Source: Alkalihalobacillus trypoxylicola (GTDB lineage: Bacteria; Bacillota; Bacilli; Bacillales; Bacillaceae_D). From it: 64,000 nucleotides of DNA. The position numbers and the translations under genes are program-made. The notes under the pieces were generated by a model. It was not told the DNA's origin. It made no database searches and saw nothing but the letters and a program-made list of their open reading frames with translations. This document shows positions 52,993 through 61,870 of this stretch, piece by piece (positions within the stretch are counted from its first letter, which is position 1; the number at the start of each line of letters is the position of its first letter). Location of the stretch: assembly GCF_001590785.1 (NCBI RefSeq), contig NZ_LTAO01000012.1, forward strand, positions 703,630 to 767,629, read 5' to 3'.

Positions 52993-53893
52993 ACAGCCTA
53001 GGTTGAGATGGCAAATTACCATGAAAGAAAATGGCCTTTTACTAAGGGATTTTTTAGTGGTCGAACAACAAATTTCCAAAAAATCATTAGCACGGATTAA
53101 GCATGGTGATGGCTGTATTTTAATCAATGGAACAGAAAAAACGGTTCGGTATGTTGTTCAAACTGGTGATATGGTTGAATTGATTTTACCTACAGAAACA
53201 CCAAGTTCTTCTATTACGCCTGAAAATATAAAATTAGATATACGTTACGAGGATGAGCATTATTTAGTTTTAAACAAACCAGCCAATATGAATACGATTC
53301 CTTCAAGACAACAATCAACTGGATCTTTGGCAAATGCGGTGCTTTTTTATTATGAACAAAAGAAAATCGCAGCCACCTTTCATGCTGTCAATCGACTTGA
53401 TCGAGATACATCTGGCTTGTTAATTGTCGCGAAGCATCAGCTAGCACATGATAAGCTTTCTAAGCTTCAACAGGAACATAAGGTTCACCGTATTTATGAA
53501 GCTATTGTAGAAGGGAAGGTAACTCCTCTTAACTGTATGATTAATATTCCGATTAGAAGAAAGAAAACGAGTATTATCCAAAGAGAAGCTCATTCTTCAG
53601 AAGGACAGCATGCAGTGACCCATTACAGAGTCATCAAACAAAATGAACAATATTCTCATGTAGAAATAAAGTTAGAAACGGGAAGAACGCATCAAATTAG
53701 AGTACATTTTTCATTTCTTCATTATCCTTTATGTGGTGACGATTTGTATGGAGGAAGTTTGCGATGGATTACTCGTCAGGCTCTTCATTGTAAAGAAGTT
53801 CGCTTTTGGCATCCCTTTATAAAAGAAGAAATAAAGGTACAGGCTAGCTGGCCGGATGACCTTCAAAATCTATACGAGTTGGTTGGATTATGA
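52982..53893 (+). CDS. yjbO: RluD/RluA-family 23S rRNA or tRNA pseudouridine synthase (YjbO-like)
   Basis: 303 residues from TTG 52982 (GTG 52985 is an alternative; GGAG lies 7-10 bases upstream). The N-terminal S4-like RNA-binding part is [20 protein letters not shown]. The catalytic Asp is in [19 protein letters not shown], and [17 protein letters not shown] and [11 protein letters not shown] are the family motifs. Translation is coupled to nadK. The exact uridine target is not known. Confidence 0.9.
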   Translation: MVNEQPRLRWQITMKENGLLLRDFLVVEQQISKKSLARIKHGDGCILINGTEKTVRYVVQTGDMVELILPTETPSSSITPENIKLDIRYEDEHYLVLNKPANMNTIPSRQQSTGSLANAVLFYYEQKKIAATFHAVNRLDRDTSGLLIVAKHQLAHDKLSKLQQEHKVHRIYEAIVEGKVTPLNCMINIPIRRKKTSIIQREAHSSEGQHAVTHYRVIKQNEQYSHVEIKLETGRTHQIRVHFSFLHYPLCGDDLYGGSLRWITRQALHCKEVRFWHPFIKEEIKVQASWPDDLQNLYELVGL

Positions 53894-54052
53894 ACTAGTG
53901 CCGAAACAAAATAGAAGAAGGACCTGTGACAAATAGTGAGGAACACGAACTGTCAGTTTCTCCGGTAGTTCTTTCTCTTAAAGCTTTCCTGTTCTGTGGG
54001 GTGTAGCAAAAAAATTTTTGAATGTGCATCCTTTATGTACTTACTAAGTTTC

Positions 54053-54094
54053 AACAGGACCTTCCTTCTACTCAAAAGAAGGAAGGTCCTGTTT
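54053..54094. terminator. Bidirectional hairpin terminator
   Basis: AACAGGACCTTCCTTC and GAAGGAAGGTCCTGTT pair perfectly around a 9-base loop with flanking T. It is shared by the convergent rluD-type and DUF948 genes. Confidence 0.88.
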
Positions 54095-54109
54095 AATATT
54101 CAAAATAGA

Positions 54110-54535
54110 TTAGACAGTAGGTCTGCTTTTCTTTTTCTTTAAATAATAGAATAGGATTAGAGCTCGAACAAATCCTTTAGCTTTTTTGTTATTTGCTTCG
54201 TTAATACCTTCTTTCATAATAAGTGATTTTTTATCTGTGTAATCAGCAAGAGTAGAGCTAACATGATGAGAAGCTTTACCTACCTCCTCAATCGTATCAA
54301 ATATTGGATTTAACTTTCTCACTTTTTCATTAACATCTATAAGAGTTTCATTTGTATTATAGAGGATTAATTTTACTTCGCCCGTTAATTCATTTAAGCT
54401 TTCCTCAGTTTGTGATACTACTTTAGCTGTATTTTCGAGGGTGGCAGTTATTTTTTTGATAACTGGAATTAAGATGATAAGAAAACCAGCAAATACAAGA
54501 GATATGATAAATACACCAATTCCTAACCAATTCAT
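54110..54535 (-). CDS. DUF948 family membrane protein
   Basis: 141 residues. One N-terminal helix (IGVFIISLVFAGFLIILIPV) is followed by a long coiled-coil region (TATLENTAKVVSQTEESLNE, NTNETLIDVNEKVRKLNPIF) and a basic C-terminus with a second weak hydrophobic stretch (GFVRALILFYYLKKKK). Matches the DUF948 (YtxG-like) family, often general-stress proteins. Probably in an operon with the next gene upstream (54557). Confidence 0.8.
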   Translation of the reverse strand: MNWLGIGVFIISLVFAGFLIILIPVIKKITATLENTAKVVSQTEESLNELTGEVKLILYNTNETLIDVNEKVRKLNPIFDTIEEVGKASHHVSSTLADYTDKKSLIMKEGINEANNKKAKGFVRALILFYYLKKKKSRPTV

Positions 54536-54556
54536 GAGATTACCTCTCCTTTTTTG

Positions 54557-54898
54557 TTATTGTCTATATGATTCTACCATTTCTAAAAAGTTAGCGACCC
54601 ATTGCCCAACAATAGGTAAAGAGATCATTTGGGTTAAAAGTAGGATAAATAGTCCAATAAATATAGCGGTACCAAGTGTGAGCCCTACCCCTCTAGAAAT
54701 CCCTGCAAGAATATTTACTTTAATAACCTCACGTTTATTCGTAAAGTGAAGGACAATGTCATCTATACGACCATTTGTTGTCATTTCTTCTAGCTTATCC
54801 ACGATCTTTTCAAGCTTTTCTTCGGATTTAGAAGACTGATGATTAGAACGATTAGAAGGAGTAACCATTCTTGTTTTTTGTTCCTTGGAAAAACTCAT
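54557..54898 (-). CDS. Small membrane protein (DUF5665-like)
   Basis: 113 residues from ATG 54898, behind AAAGGAGG. A polar N-terminal half with a Ser-rich linker is followed by a helix (SEEKLEKIVDKLEEM), then two hydrophobic segments (GVGLTLGTAIFIGLFILLL and ISLPIVGQWVANFL). It resembles DUF5665-type proteins by layout. It is 21 bases upstream of the DUF948 gene and is probably co-transcribed. Function unknown. Confidence 0.7.
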   Translation of the reverse strand: MSFSKEQKTRMVTPSNRSNHQSSKSEEKLEKIVDKLEEMTTNGRIDDIVLHFTNKREVIKVNILAGISRGVGLTLGTAIFIGLFILLLTQMISLPIVGQWVANFLEMVESYRQ

Positions 54899-55078
54899 GT
54901 AGCATTCCTCCTTTCGAAAACTTATTTCTACCATCATACCCGTAATTTTCTGAAGTAAAACGATTCTCTTATTAAAGAGATACTATTATCTAAATTTGAT
55001 AATAAAGTTGGATTTAAAAATAGATTTATCTGCACTTCTTATATATAATGGTAAAATATTGGACTTCTTTATTGATTT

Positions 55079-55346
55079 GAGTGAATTTCATCATTGCTCT
55101 ATAAGTGAATAAAACCAAACATTCATTATAAAAAAAGTCTTGAATGTTTGCGAAATCACTCGTAGATTGTAACGGCAGGTAGTGACTCCCGAAGGATGAG
55201 CGCCGTTCGAGGATCCACTCTTACGACGCTTTTCATAGTTAGAGTTAGCTGAAAACAAGCTCTTAGGAAAGCATCTACCTAAAGTGAAAATTAAAAACAA
55301 AATCGTTCGGTTTTCATTATAAGATATGAATGATGAAATGGATTCA
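55079..55346 (+). repeat. Structured intergenic repeat, copy I
   Basis: A full-length copy with both terminal arms (TGAATTTCATCATTGCTC and GATGAAATGGATTCA) but the most diverged core. The apical stem ACTCTTAC/GTTAGAGT has one internal T-T mismatch. It fills most of the 500-base gap before the antiporter gene. Confidence 0.9.
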
Positions 55347-55396
55347 TTTATTTAAAGATTACTATTTTTGTTTTGTGTTAGGAAAGGGTGAATAGG

Positions 55397-57445
55397 TTGC
55401 TTAATCAGCCAATAACAGATCCCGTTCTCATTTTTGCGATTACGATGCTCATATTTTTAATTGCACCGTTATTGATGGCGAAATTAAGAATGACGGGTAT
55501 TATAGGTTTAATTTTAGCCGGTTTAATTGTAGGACCAAATGGACTTGGGTTATTAGAAAGAGATCAAACCATTTTATTATTAAGTACAGTTGGTTTGTTA
55601 TTTATCTTTTTTATTGCTGGATTAGAAATGGATTTAGATGGTTTCAAAAAAAATCGACACAGCAGTTTAACTTTTGGAACTCTATCGTTTATCGTTCCAT
55701 TTATTTTAGGAAGCGTAGCTTCTTACTTTATCGGTTATCCTTTATTAGCAGCCATCCTTATCGGCTCCATTATTGGATCTCATACTCTTTTAGCTTTTCC
55801 GATTGCTAGTCGATTAGGTGTATCAAAAAATAGAGCGGTAACGACCACTGTAGGCGGAACAATGATAACGGATACAGCGGCTTTTTTAATACTAGCGATT
55901 GTAGCTGGAGCAGCTAATGGTATTATCAACGCCGAATTTTGGATTACAATGATTGTTTCATTAATCGTTTATGTTCTAGCTGTTTTTTTAATTATTCCAA
56001 GGTTGTCTAGGTTTTTCTTCCGTACGTTGGGCAGTGAAGGGAATTCAGAATTTGCCTTTGTTATGACCGTTTTGTTTATTACAGCCTTTGGTGCGAGCCT
56101 AGCTGGCATTGAACCAATTATTGGTGGTTTCCTTGCCGGACTTGCGATGAATCGATTTATTGTAGAGCATGGAACGCTTATGAATCGCATTAAATTTGTT
56201 GGAAATTCAATCTTTATTCCTTTTTTTCTACTATCAGTCGGTATGTTAGTTGATTTAAAGGTCCTTTTTACAGAAGTACAAACTTGGAAGGTGGCAGCAA
56301 TTGTTGTTACGTTTGTTATTTTAGGTAAGTTTTTAGCTGCTTATATAACAGGGAAATTTTATGGGTACTCTAAGGCTGAGAAGATTCTAATGTTTGGATT
56401 GACGGTCCCACAAGCAGCAGCTACCTTAGCGGCAACCTTAGTTGGTTATGATTTAGGATTACTAGATGAAGCCGTCGTAAATGCAATGATCATTAAAATC
56501 CTTATCACATGTTTAATTGGACCTTATTTAGTTGAAAAATATTCAAAAGTGATTGCCTTTTTAGAGGAGCAAAAGCCACAAAAATCATCTGCTACACCTG
56601 AACGTTTAATGGTCCCAGTTGCGAATCCGAAAACTCTTCCTTCTTTACTGGATTTAGCTTTTATCGTGAGAGGGACTTCGAAAGAACCATTATATGCTCT
56701 GAGTGTGGCTCAAAGTGGAGAAGGTACCTCTGATTCGTTAGCTAGAGCTGAGAAAGTGTTAAATCATGCGGTAAGTTATGGCGCGGGGGCAGAAATCCCC
56801 GTCCAAACTTTAACGAGAGTAGACCAAAGTATTTCAGCTGGTATGATGAGAGCAATGGAAGAAACACGAATTACGACGGCGGTTATAGGTTGGAATGGAA
56901 AGCTTTCAACACCACAGCGTATTTTTGGAGGGGTTCTTGATCATTTGTTAGAGCATACAAGGCAAACGGTTTTAGTAACAAAGCTAGAATCTCCCATAAA
57001 CACGATGAAGCGACTCGTTGTCATTGTTCCATCTGGATTTACACATAAACCTGGTTTTTATACAGCAATTGATATGATTAAAACATTATCAAGAGAATTG
57101 GGTATTCCTATTCATTACATGATTATTAATGACGATATTGAATGGTACAAAAAAGCGTATCGAACATCGAAAGCCAATACGACCATTACGTTTGAGAAGT
57201 TCGATAGCTGGGGTGTTTTTCATAAAGAGATTTCATTATTAAAAAGAGATGACCTTATATTCTTATTAAGTGCAAGAAGAGGTACTTTAGCATGGAATCC
57301 TAATTTAGAAGACGCACCAAGATTGTTAGCCAAAAATACGGTGTTAAGTTTCATTGTATTATATCCACCTGAAGACGAGCATGTTGATACTAGGGGAACG
57401 AAAGGGATGGAAGTTCCAAAGGCGGTCTTAGGTTCCTATGAATAA
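55397..57445 (+). CDS. CPA2-family cation:proton antiporter with C-terminal USP-like domains
   Basis: 682 residues from TTG 55397, nine bases after GGAAAGG; a GTG at 55388 abuts the site. About twelve membrane helices fill residues 1-390 (LRMTGIIGLILAGLIVGPNG, FIFFIAGLEMDLDGFKK and IIGGFLAGLAMNRF are typical CPA2/Kef motifs). The cytoplasmic C-terminal 290 residues look like one or two universal-stress-protein domains rather than an RCK/TrkA-N domain. It probably exchanges K+ or Na+ for H+. Its position before fabI resembles yjbQ in B. subtilis, but the C-terminus differs. Confidence 0.85.
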   Translation: MLNQPITDPVLIFAITMLIFLIAPLLMAKLRMTGIIGLILAGLIVGPNGLGLLERDQTILLLSTVGLLFIFFIAGLEMDLDGFKKNRHSSLTFGTLSFIVPFILGSVASYFIGYPLLAAILIGSIIGSHTLLAFPIASRLGVSKNRAVTTTVGGTMITDTAAFLILAIVAGAANGIINAEFWITMIVSLIVYVLAVFLIIPRLSRFFFRTLGSEGNSEFAFVMTVLFITAFGASLAGIEPIIGGFLAGLAMNRFIVEHGTLMNRIKFVGNSIFIPFFLLSVGMLVDLKVLFTEVQTWKVAAIVVTFVILGKFLAAYITGKFYGYSKAEKILMFGLTVPQAAATLAATLVGYDLGLLDEAVVNAMIIKILITCLIGPYLVEKYSKVIAFLEEQKPQKSSATPERLMVPVANPKTLPSLLDLAFIVRGTSKEPLYALSVAQSGEGTSDSLARAEKVLNHAVSYGAGAEIPVQTLTRVDQSISAGMMRAMEETRITTAVIGWNGKLSTPQRIFGGVLDHLLEHTRQTVLVTKLESPINTMKRLVVIVPSGFTHKPGFYTAIDMIKTLSRELGIPIHYMIINDDIEWYKKAYRTSKANTTITFEKFDSWGVFHKEISLLKRDDLIFLLSARRGTLAWNPNLEDAPRLLAKNTVLSFIVLYPPEDEHVDTRGTKGMEVPKAVLGSYE

Positions 57446-57487
57446 TGATGTTAAAGAGAAAAGCTATTCAACTTCTTTAAACTATGT

Positions 57488-57512
57488 TACTATTATTAGT
57501 ACTTGATGCTAA
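57488..57512 (+). promoter_or_regulatory. fabI promoter with FapR-type operator
   Basis: TACTAT at 57488-57493 acts as the -10 (weak -35 TATTCA at 57465). TTAGTACTTGATGCTAA at 57496-57512 is a 17-base FapR-like inverted repeat, placed as at fabH (11424). Confidence 0.75.
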
Positions 57513-57546
57513 TAACTACTATTAATAATAGTTGGAGGGATTTTAG

Positions 57547-58329
57547 ATGATTGAATTATCATTAAAAGGACGTACATATGTTGTAATGGGTGTTGCTAAT
57601 AAAAGAAGTATTGCTTGGGGAATTGCACAATCATTAGCAAATGCTGGAGCGAGACTGATTTTTACCTTTGCAGGAGAAAGATTAGAAAAGAATGTTAGAA
57701 GCCTAGCAGATTCTTTAGAAAATGATGACCATTTAGTATTACCTTGTGATGTTACAAATGATGATGAAATAAAGAAAACATTTTCGGATATTAAAGAAAA
57801 AGTCGGAGTTATTCATGGACTAGCTCATTGCATCGCATTCGCTAATAAAGATGAGTTAGAAGGAGAATATTTAAACACAACTAGAGAAGGTTTCTTGCTT
57901 GCTCATAATATTAGCGCGTATTCATTAACAGCTGTATTAAAAGAAGCGAGACCACTTATGACCGAAGGGGGAAGTGTCATTACATTGACCTATCTTGGAG
58001 GAGAAAAGGTAGTGAAAAACTACAATGTAATGGGTGTAGCCAAAGCTTCTCTTGATGCAAGTGTTAAATATTTAGCGAATGACCTTGGAAAAGATGGAAT
58101 TCGTGTTAATGCCATTTCGGCAGGACCAATTCGTACATTAGCAGCTAAAGGAATCGGCGGCTTTAATGATGTATTAAAAGAGATTGAAGAAAGAGCACCT
58201 CTTCGTAAAAATACGACTCAGGAAGAAGTAGGAGATACTGCCCTATTCTTAATGAGTGATTTAGCTAGAGGAATAACAGGAGAGCTTCTACATGTAGATG
58301 GAGGCTATAATATTTTATCGCTTTCTTAA
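57547..58329 (+). CDS. fabI: Enoyl-ACP reductase (NADH/NADPH) FabI
   Basis: 260 residues of the SDR family. Reduces trans-2-enoyl-ACP, the last step of each fatty acid elongation cycle. GVANKRSIAWGIAQSLANAG is the cofactor loop. The catalytic Tyr and Lys are in YNVMGVAKASLDASVKYL, matching the Tyr-x6-Lys of FabI. ISAGPIRTLAAKGI follows. It ends at the terminator at 58342 and shares FapR-type control with fabHF. Confidence 0.96.
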   Translation: MIELSLKGRTYVVMGVANKRSIAWGIAQSLANAGARLIFTFAGERLEKNVRSLADSLENDDHLVLPCDVTNDDEIKKTFSDIKEKVGVIHGLAHCIAFANKDELEGEYLNTTREGFLLAHNISAYSLTAVLKEARPLMTEGGSVITLTYLGGEKVVKNYNVMGVAKASLDASVKYLANDLGKDGIRVNAISAGPIRTLAAKGIGGFNDVLKEIEERAPLRKNTTQEEVGDTALFLMSDLARGITGELLHVDGGYNILSLS

Positions 58330-58341
58330 TACTCCATTCGT

Positions 58342-58377
58342 AAAAAACGTTTAATCTTTTGATTAAACGTTTTTTTA
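58342..58377 (+). terminator. Terminator of fabI
   Basis: AAAAACGTTTAATC and GATTAAACGTTTTT form a perfect stem around TTTT. Confidence 0.9.
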
Positions 58378-58447
58378 TTTTCTCCAATTGAATAGTTGTT
58401 GCGTAAGATGAAAGGAAGAAGGAATTAAATCATAAGGAGAATGAAAA

Positions 58448-58792
58448 ATGGGATTAGATTGGTTGGAAATCATTATATTAGCTTTAGCTACCTTTCGATT
58501 CACTCATTTACTTGTATTTGATAAAATCACTAATTTTATTCGCAAACCATTTCAGCATATAAAAGAAGAAAGATTGGAAAATGGAGAAGTGATTGAATAT
58601 GTGAGTGTAAAAGGCACCGGGATAAGAAAATTTATTGGTGAAATTTTAAGCTGTTATTGGTGTACAGGTATATGGATGGCCTGTGTTCTCTTTTTATTAT
58701 ATAGCTGGCTTCCGGTTATAATGGGCCCTATTCTTATTATTTTTGCTATCGCTGGTATAGCTGCCTTCTTAGAGGCTATTTTAAATAGGTAA
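58448..58792 (+). CDS. yjcA: YjcA-like DUF1360 sporulation membrane protein
   Basis: 114 residues, ATG behind AAGGAG. DUF1360 family: a short N-terminal helix (IIILALATFRFTHLLVF), a charged middle, then the signature SCYWCTGIWMACVLFLLY and a last helix (PILIIFAIAGIAAFLEA). In B. subtilis, yjcA lies next to the cotVWXYZ-cotO-fabI region and is sporulation-linked. The position after fabI here is consistent. Confidence 0.82.
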   Translation: MGLDWLEIIILALATFRFTHLLVFDKITNFIRKPFQHIKEERLENGEVIEYVSVKGTGIRKFIGEILSCYWCTGIWMACVLFLLYSWLPVIMGPILIIFAIAGIAAFLEAILNR

Positions 58793-58830
58793 AAAAAAAA
58801 GAAACTATCTCAGGAATAAAAAAAAACTCC

Positions 58831-58879
58831 AGCCTGTCGACAAAGTCTCGTAAAAGCGAGATAGTCGATAGGCTTTTTT
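58831..58879 (+). terminator. Long hairpin terminator after yjcA
   Basis: AGCCTGTCGAC pairs with GTCGATAGGCT, an inner stem pairs GTCTCG with CGAGAT, and a TTTTTT tail follows. Confidence 0.8.
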
Positions 58880-58924
58880 ATTTATCAAGAGACAGTACAC
58901 AACACTCGCTTGGTCAAGGAAAAC

Positions 58925-59160
58925 GATCAAAAGGGAAAGCTCTATTGGAAGGAAGAGCTGCTGAACGAGTAAAAACGGTCAAAAGGAAAAGCTCTATTCG
59001 CCCGAAAAAAGAAGTGGACGAGAGAACTGGTCAAAAGGGAAAGCTCTATTGGATGGAAGAGCTGCTGAACGAGTAAAAACGGTCAAAAGAGAGCTGTCTA
59101 TTCACCGAAAAAAGCGAAAATCAACAAAAAGAGTCAAAAGGACAGCGCCCTTATTTGCAC
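58925..59160. repeat. 52-bp-period tandem repeat (about 4.5 units)
   Basis: Units begin at 58925, 58977, 59029, 59081 and about 59132. Each starts with a TCAAAAGG segment, mostly followed by an AAGCTCTATT-type segment. Units 1 and 3 are nearly identical and contain AGCTCT..AGAGCT arms. Units 2 and 4 share a CCGAAAAAA type, giving an ABAB pattern. No open frame uses it. It lies between yjcA and the spore-surface cluster. Confidence 0.85.
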
Positions 59161-59180
59161 CAATGGCATGTTCATGAATA

Positions 59181-59216
59181 AAAAAACTCCTTTGCGAATG
59201 CATTTCTCAAAGGAGT
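59181..59216 (-). terminator. Terminator of the 59953 gene
   Basis: ACTCCTTTG and CAAAGGAGT form the stem, with the T-run on the minus strand. Confidence 0.82.
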
Positions 59217-59257
59217 TGTGTCTACAGTTTGAAGCTACTTTAGCAACCAGATAATGA

Positions 59258-59953
59258 TTAAAATAAATTACCGATAATTTGATTATCTGCTGACAGTCCA
59301 TCAGGTATTTCTTGGCCGTATATAAACCCGTCTATTGAAAAAGTTACTCCTTCTTTCTGTCTTCTAATTTCTAATTCAAAATCAGAAAAGGATAAAACGT
59401 CGTTAGCTTTTAGAACAGGAAAATTAGTTGGTTTAAGCCAATATTTACCGGATTTTCTAGCTTCCTTCAATGAGTGATTTTCAACAAAGTCCCAAGATTG
59501 ATACAATTCTTCATTATCCACTAAGTAATCATTAAGCTTTCTTTGTTTTGGATGATTAATTTTTCCAGATAAATGAATAGCTTGTGGCTGGTTAACAACA
59601 AGACAGATTAAAGGCTCATGTAGGGGGAGCGTACCTTTATTTTTTATAATGAAATGCCCTTTTACCGAAATCTGATCATCATCCTTTGGAATCATAATGG
59701 AATAAGAAAAAAAGCTAGAAATACTTAATTCGGTTGATGTTTGAGAATGAAAGCTCTCGATTAAGTGCTCTTGAGGTGCTTCGGAAAGTTTCTCTTTTAA
59801 AAATGTAATGGTGTCCTTCTGTTCTTGCAGTATTTTATCTTTTTTTTCAATAGTTGAAGTGAGTTTTTTTAATTCAGATCGGTAATGTAAAATTTTCTGT
59901 TTGTATTGAATGTTAACGTCTTGAGAGGATCTTGTAGAAGATGAATGAGACAA
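59258..59953 (-). CDS. Hypothetical coiled-coil protein, probable spore-surface component
   Basis: 231 residues, TTG start behind AAAGGAGG. The N-terminal 75 residues are a coiled coil (QKILHYRSELKKLTSTIEKK and DKILQEQKDTITFLKEKL). A beta-rich globular domain follows (IMIPKDDDQISVKGHFII, SGKINHPKQRKLNDYLV, KYWLKPTNFPVLKANDVLS). No signal peptide or membrane helix. No family was recognised. The same coiled-coil-first layout appears in the gene at 61870. Its place beside Cys-containing and collagen-like genes suggests an exosporium or appendage role; this is inference. Confidence 0.65.
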   Translation of the reverse strand: MSHSSSTRSSQDVNIQYKQKILHYRSELKKLTSTIEKKDKILQEQKDTITFLKEKLSEAPQEHLIESFHSQTSTELSISSFFSYSIMIPKDDDQISVKGHFIIKNKGTLPLHEPLICLVVNQPQAIHLSGKINHPKQRKLNDYLVDNEELYQSWDFVENHSLKEARKSGKYWLKPTNFPVLKANDVLSFSDFELEIRRQKEGVTFSIDGFIYGQEIPDGLSADNQIIGNLF

Positions 59954-60018
59954 AATGGATGAACCTCCTTTTTATTCTCTGTTTTATTAATATGTATGTG
60001 GGAGTCTTGCTTTTAAGA

Positions 60019-60059
60019 AGAAAAATCGAGAGAGGATAATCCTCATCTCGATTTTCTTA
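60019..60059 (-). terminator. Terminator of the 60744 gene
   Basis: AAAATCGAGA and TCTCGATTTT form the stem with an inner GAGGAT/ATCCTC pairing. The T-run on the minus strand follows the stop codon. Confidence 0.75.
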
Positions 60060-60069
60060 TTTAAGAAAA

Positions 60070-60744
60070 CTATTCTTTTGTCAACCCTGGAAAAATAACA
60101 TCGCAGTTTGGTGGACGTTTGTGCGTACCACATACTACGTCATTAATAGGTAATTCATTACGTGGATGACAATATGAAGCCTCTATTTCAACTTTTACTG
60201 TATCGGTAACCACAACGTCTAAGCATAAGCTTACTGAGATATCTAGTTGTTGGAAGTTTTCAGTACATACAAATTCAGCGTCACATTCTCCCTCAAGGAT
60301 ACAAGCTTCAACACATGTTCCCTTAGGTGCGCATAAATATAACGTTTGAATCGTGAAAAATTCTACTGGTTCATTAAAAGTAAAGCAATCATTTTCATCA
60401 ACAATGGCAATTTCCATTTGACCTTTTGCTACAATTTTGACTCGATGTAGAACAACTGTATCACCATTTGGTAGAGTCACTTCTACTTTTTGACGACCGT
60501 TTGGTTGAGTAATTTCTTGAGTGTATAAAGTATCCTCAAGTACACGGCATCTTGTCGTATAACAAGGGTGGTTGGCTGTTAAAAATTCGCAGAAGCTATC
60601 ATAATCAGTAGGATCAAATAATCCAGTTGTCAAACCAGCTAAATCTGCTCCTGTAATGCTAATAGGTTGAACTTCAACAGGACGCATAACCCAGTCATAA
60701 ATTTTTTCTGCATTAATGACAATGCTATGTTTTTTGGATTTCAT
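60070..60744 (-). CDS. Cys-containing probable spore-surface protein
   Basis: 224 residues, ATG behind AGGAGGTAC. It starts SIVINAEKIYDWVMRPVEVQ, a KIYDWV-type start known from Bacillus and Paenibacillus spore-associated hypothetical proteins. The rest is beta-rich, with twelve or more Cys spread along it (CYTTRCRVLED, CAPKGTCVEACILEGECDAE, CDVIF). Cytoplasmic synthesis followed by disulfide cross-linking on the spore is likely. A good sigma-K-like promoter lies upstream. No defined family. Confidence 0.7.
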   Translation of the reverse strand: MKSKKHSIVINAEKIYDWVMRPVEVQPISITGADLAGLTTGLFDPTDYDSFCEFLTANHPCYTTRCRVLEDTLYTQEITQPNGRQKVEVTLPNGDTVVLHRVKIVAKGQMEIAIVDENDCFTFNEPVEFFTIQTLYLCAPKGTCVEACILEGECDAEFVCTENFQQLDISVSLCLDVVVTDTVKVEIEASYCHPRNELPINDVVCGTHKRPPNCDVIFPGLTKE

Positions 60745-60812
60745 GTTTGTACCTCCTATTTTTTTACCCTGCTTTTTCGAAATAAACGATAAAGTAGGTA
60801 TTCAGACTACTG

Positions 60813-60839
60813 TATAGTATGACAATATCCCAAAATGGT
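60813..60839 (-). promoter_or_regulatory. Sigma-K-like promoter of the 60744 gene
   Basis: On the minus strand AC, a 16-base spacer and CATACTATA form an exact AC-N16-CATAnnnTA match, about 70 bases before the ATG. Confidence 0.6.
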
Positions 60840-60917
60840 GTATTGACTTATTCGGTTTTCTAAAAACGGGCTAATGCATATTTTTTAGATTGGGATAAAA
60901 GTTGGGAAAGCTTTATA

Positions 60918-60926
60918 CATACTATA
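60918..60926 (+). promoter_or_regulatory. Sigma-K-like -10 box
   Basis: CATACTATA, identical to the box of the divergent gene, 26 bases before ATG 60952. The -35 AC is not at ideal distance. Confidence 0.45.
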
Positions 60927-60951
60927 TGTAGAAAGTGAAGGAGGGGAAATC

Positions 60952-61119
60952 ATGGGGAAATTTCATCAGAGTAAAAAAAGAAGAGATAAGGAAGTCAGAA
61001 GAACTGTAAATTCATCGTTATCGGGTGATGTTGTTAGAAAAGGGAATGTGAAAAGAGTATTAGCATCTGAGCCAAAATTGAGTGCAGTAAAAAATTGTTG
61101 TGGTGGAAATGCTGAATAA
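60952..61119 (+). CDS. Small basic protein, probable spore protein
   Basis: 55 residues, ATG behind AAGGAGGGG. Basic head (KFHQSKKRRDKEVRRT), middle VNSSLSGDVVRKGNVKR, end NCCGGNAE with a Cys-Cys pair. It is too short for the supplied gene finder threshold but has a good ribosome site, a sigma-K-like box and its own terminator. The CC pair suggests cross-linking in the coat or exosporium. No family recognised. Confidence 0.65.
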   Translation: MGKFHQSKKRRDKEVRRTVNSSLSGDVVRKGNVKRVLASEPKLSAVKNCCGGNAE

Positions 61120-61126
61120 ATCTTTT

Positions 61127-61165
61127 AACAAACAAATCTTTAAAAGATTTGTTTGTTTTTTTTTT
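61127..61165 (+). terminator. Terminator of the 60952 gene
   Basis: AACAAACAAATCTTT and AAAGATTTGTTTGTT form a near-perfect stem and a T10 tail follows. Confidence 0.88.
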
Positions 61166-61275
61166 CTTTCTTTCTTTGGGTATTTATGGATTTTGAAATA
61201 AATAGGTAAATCATACAGGCTAGATGTTTGCTTGGATAATAGTATGAACTATACAAAGGAAAGGAGAGATTGAAC

Positions 61276-61803
61276 ATGAGTTGTTGTTCACCACGTTATT
61301 ATGTTAATGAGAATGGTTTTTTACAATCATGTCCTAAACGTAGTCGTAAAAGCTATTGCTCGATAGTTACACCGAGCTTTTTATTTGCTTCAAATGATGT
61401 AGCAGTTCTTACTTCCACGGATACCGTTACACCGGTTTTAATTCCATGGGATGAGGATACAATTAGAGCGAGAGGATTTATCATTTCGCCGGATTTTAAT
61501 CAAGTAGCTTCAGAAAACTCAGGTATCTATAATGCTTCTTATAATCTAACTTTATCTAGTTCCATTACAGGAGTTGTTACAGCAAGAATAGCTGTAAATG
61601 GAGTACCAGTTGCAGGAACAGAAAGAACGGTTACTTTAGTAGCTAATACACCTCAAAATGTATCAGTTAACAATTTACCATTAACTTTATTCAGCGGACA
61701 AATTGTTAGTTTACAACTTGTAACAAGCACTGCTGCATCGACTGTTACCGTCACAGATGCAACATTCAATTTGAATCGTATTGCTAATTTAGGTGGTCGT
61801 TAA
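61276..61803 (+). CDS. Exosporium-type beta-sandwich protein with Cys-rich head
   Basis: 175 residues from ATG 61276 (AAGGAGAG upstream; the TTG at 61270 is too close). The head is MSCCSPRYYVNENGFLQSCP. The body is beta-rich with TDTVTPVLIPWDEDTIRARG, then alternating Thr/Val strands (GVVTARIAVNGVPVAGTERT, SVNNLPLTLFSGQIVSLQLV). It recalls the C-terminal jelly-roll (C1q/TNF-like) domain of BclA-type exosporium proteins without the collagen stalk. It could cap or nucleate spore-surface fibres. Inference from context. Confidence 0.68.
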   Translation: MSCCSPRYYVNENGFLQSCPKRSRKSYCSIVTPSFLFASNDVAVLTSTDTVTPVLIPWDEDTIRARGFIISPDFNQVASENSGIYNASYNLTLSSSITGVVTARIAVNGVPVAGTERTVTLVANTPQNVSVNNLPLTLFSGQIVSLQLVTSTAASTVTVTDATFNLNRIANLGGR

Positions 61804-61807
61804 TAAA

Positions 61808-61836
61808 AAAAGTGCTCTGTTTTAGAGCACTTTCAT
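61808..61836 (+). terminator. Terminator of the 61276 gene
   Basis: AAGTGCTCT and AGAGCACTT form the stem around GTTTT. Confidence 0.8.
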
Positions 61837-61842
61837 TTCAGA

Positions 61843-61870
61843 GAAACCCCATATTTATGTGGGGTTTTTC
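61843..61870. terminator. Second hairpin, terminator of the convergent 62376 gene
   Basis: AAACCCCATA and TATGTGGGGTTT form the stem, with T-runs usable on both strands. Confidence 0.75.

Noticed and set aside
58925..59160. Tandem units as a CRISPR array
   Set aside because: The whole 52-base unit is repeated with ABAB variation; there are no unique spacers.
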